Below are positions 62,337-64,000 of a stretch of 64,000 nt of DNA, in pieces. The DNA comes from DASXHY01 sp035552155. GTDB taxonomy: Bacteria > Verrucomicrobiota > Verrucomicrobiia > Limisphaerales > DASXHY01. Position 1 is the first letter of the stretch, and each line of letters begins with the position of its first letter. The stretch lies in assembly GCA_035552155.1 (NCBI GenBank), contig DASZLX010000025.1, forward strand, positions 44,072 through 108,071, written 5' to 3'. The notes under the pieces were generated by a model. That model did no database searches, had not been told where the DNA came from, and worked only from the letters and a program-made list of their open reading frames with translations. Both the position numbers and the translations under genes were made by a program.

Positions 62337-63293
62337 TTATAATTCGAATTCAAGTTCGTCGAAACGGTCTTGCCATTTCTTTCCGGCAACTACGCGGATG
62401 CCGTCAGGAAAAAACCCACGTTCTGTCAGGCGCTTGTGATGCTCCCGGCACCAAGTACGTGCTTCTCGCCATTTCTCCAGTTGCAACAAGCGAAGGACGT
62501 CTTTCGCTATTCCAATTTCCAAGTCGATATTCTGTAGAGACAACGACACTTCCTCCCGGTTTGCGCCGGTCGGTTCTGCATCATGCAGAAGTTCGAGTGT
62601 TGGTAAATAATGAAAACGCCAAATATTATCGGCGGCTTGAACTCGAATCCCATTTTTCTGGTCACCGCTATTTGGCGGATCCTCCCAATAAAACTGAAGC
62701 GAGTCGTTTTTGAAAAACGTAATTGCGCCGATATGCATTGTGACTTTCTGGCCATTCACGCTCAAACAGCGAAGTGCTTGGGCTTTAGATTTATCTTTTG
62801 CTGACCGATCTGGCGGGCTGACGCGGCCTTTCGATTCAAATGCGATCCAAGTGCCCGATGAAGATTCACCGATCAGATCCGGCCGAGATCGGCCATTCAA
62901 CACTGGGTTTAGCAAGGGGCGGAACACATCCAAATGTAACAACCAGGCGGTATCTAGCAGTTTCAGCGAAAACAACTTGCACATCACCATTCCGAGAAAA
63001 TAGCTCACTGCCCCTTTTTCGGTGGGATCGAGGCTCTTCACCGCTTCGGTGCGCCGCAGGCGGCGACCGAAGGATCCGCTTTGTTGGACGGCCATCCTGA
63101 CAAGCGACATCCGAAATAACGCCTCGTATTGGGAACTCTGTCCGTGTCGGAAAACGTAGTGACGATTCGGACGACCTACTGTCAACGCAGCCCATAAGAT
63201 GTCATTCCAATTGGCTGGAAGCATGTTCGCGCCGTTGACGATTCCAGTTGTGCTTGGAAAGGCGCGTGATTCGTAATTAATATCCATGTTCAA
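62337..63293 (-). CDS. Putative restriction-endonuclease-like (PD-(D/E)XK) protein
   Basis: 318 residues. The block SRPDLIGESSSGTWIAFESK followed by GRVSPPDRSAKDKSKAQALR has the PD-x(n)-E-x-K spacing of restriction-endonuclease-fold enzymes (Asp in RPDLI, Glu and Lys in FESK) and a following helix with Lys/Gln. No homologous family is recognised. Its start overlaps the end of the upstream gene by four bases, so the two form an operon. It could be an unannotated nuclease subunit of a defence pair. Confidence 0.6.
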   Translation of the reverse strand: MNMDINYESRAFPSTTGIVNGANMLPANWNDILWAALTVGRPNRHYVFRHGQSSQYEALFRMSLVRMAVQQSGSFGRRLRRTEAVKSLDPTEKGAVSYFLGMVMCKLFSLKLLDTAWLLHLDVFRPLLNPVLNGRSRPDLIGESSSGTWIAFESKGRVSPPDRSAKDKSKAQALRCLSVNGQKVTMHIGAITFFKNDSLQFYWEDPPNSGDQKNGIRVQAADNIWRFHYLPTLELLHDAEPTGANREEVSLSLQNIDLEIGIAKDVLRLLQLEKWREARTWCREHHKRLTERGFFPDGIRVVAGKKWQDRFDELEFEL

Positions 63294-64000
63294 CGAACCT
63301 TTTCGGTCTCATATTGTAGGCGGCCGAGGTTTTTGAAATAATCCTTTAATGTTCCTTCCAATAAATATGGCCAGCTACCGTTCTCCCGCTCCGCCAAGAT
63401 GTTTTTTGCATAAATAAATGCGTTGTCGGCGATGGACAGAATGTCACCAAACCTATCGGAGACATCGGTGCACTCGTAAGGAGGGAGTCCAACTTTGGAT
63501 GATTTGATGAGCAGCTCCCTCATCGCTGCAGTGTGCTGACACAATGCTTCTGCAGTGCAATTGATCTGCCCATTCGCGAATGCTTCGTGGATTATCTTGT
63601 CAGCATTTGCTGTAAGTTCTCCGACGGCAGTGAGGAACGCTCCCTTGTCCATTCGAAGTCCGTGATAAAATTGAGACGACGTGGCATAATCTGAATTCCA
63701 TACAACCTCCAATCCGTCGCCCAAATCAACTCCTCCCAGGCTTGCCGGCCGGGCGTTTGACATTAGTTCTTTGGACACCCAAATTGACCTGCAGTACCAA
63801 TTTGAATCGTCGACGTCATGCAGATCGCCAGCAACATAGAGAGAAATGACATCTGCATCGCGGTCGCCAAAGTGCTTTTTGAACGCTTCCAGGTTGTAGC
63901 GCTCCTTACGAAGATCTGAAGTTGCGCGGCGAATCACTGCTTCCGCTCGTAGGCGCGTCAGAGGGGGACGTATCAGTATCTTCGCTGAATATCGTTTCGC
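63290..64000 (-). CDS. Hypothetical protein, partner of the nuclease candidate; open at the window edge
   Basis: The frame is open from the stop at 63290 to the end of the window. A GTG at 63937 is the only plausible internal start (215 residues), but the residues upstream of it (RYSAKILIRPPLTRLRAEAV) look coding and continuous with what follows (IRRATSDLRKERYNLEAF), so the gene probably begins outside. The rest is mixed alpha/beta, with GDRDADVISLYVAGDLHDVD and WYCRSIWVSKELM, then helical; no family recognised. It overlaps the nuclease candidate by four bases. Confidence 0.55.
   Translation of the reverse strand, partial: AKRYSAKILIRPPLTRLRAEAVIRRATSDLRKERYNLEAFKKHFGDRDADVISLYVAGDLHDVDDSNWYCRSIWVSKELMSNARPASLGGVDLGDGLEVVWNSDYATSSQFYHGLRMDKGAFLTAVGELTANADKIIHEAFANGQINCTAEALCQHTAAMRELLIKSSKVGLPPYECTDVSDRFGDILSIADNAFIYAKNILAERENGSWPYLLEGTLKDYFKNLGRLQYETEKVR

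Overview
The window looks like a chromosomal segment of a Verrucomicrobiota bacterium, probably of the Pedosphaera/Limisphaerales type. This is an inference from gene style: a XylR-type (LacI-like sensor plus AraC HTH) regulator, large secreted LamG/Ig-like proteins ending in a GPWT...FFRL tail, a short pseudopilin with the FTLIELLVVIAIIAILA leader, and sugar-catabolic Gfo/Idh and glycoside hydrolase genes. No rRNA, tRNA or CRISPR array was recognised.

Region 1 (1-28.4 kb) is a plant-polysaccharide utilisation locus. After the remains of an IS5-type transposase and a frameshifted response regulator come a GH76 alpha-1,6-mannanase-like enzyme with a ricin-type lectin tail, a helical-repeat protein, and a divergent XylR-like regulator. 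An operon-like run follows: zinc alcohol dehydrogenase, Gfo/Idh/MocA oxidoreductase, sugar ABC importer (ATPase, permease, binding lipoprotein), GH127 beta-L-arabinofuranosidase and GH51 alpha-L-arabinofuranosidase. Then come a 1424-residue LamG/Ig protein, an SGNH-like/TPR protein on the other strand, a pseudopilin and a second, LamG-tailed GH51. Together they suggest extracytoplasmic release of arabinose, import, and oxidative catabolism. A two-block DNA motif (gcaaagaatctcaaaa, 13 bases, aactcat) recurs at five places, all upstream of these sugar genes, and may be the regulator's operator.

Region 2 (28.4-32.9 kb) is a polymorphic-toxin junkyard. It holds a GH3 remnant, a frameshifted RHS tip with a displaced toxin/immunity cassette, a second RHS carboxy-terminal segment with a PD-(D/E)XK-type CdiA-like nuclease toxin and its immunity gene, and a truncated recombinase.

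Region 3 (32.9-64 kb) is a dense conflict or defence island. (a) A HIT protein, an APH-like kinase and an unknown protein converge on an operon of two tandem dCTP-deaminase paralogues, an HD-TIR fusion and a ThiL-like kinase. One Dcd has lost its catalytic Glu and the HD has lost key His residues, so the set looks like a nucleotide-sensing TIR system. (b) A TIR-like / pYEATS-like / TIR / SLOG-like / patatin operon faces a deoxyribosyltransferase-like / TIR-GAF / TRAFs-binding-like operon. (c) A tyrosine recombinase is followed by a STAND-like ATPase, an ATP-grasp ligase and an EamA exporter. (d) A large SF1 helicase with a C-terminal nuclease-like domain is followed by an HTH protein, a NucS-like nuclease and, at the right edge, a further PD-(D/E)XK candidate with a partner cut by the window end.

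All family names come from reading motifs by eye; no database search was possible.
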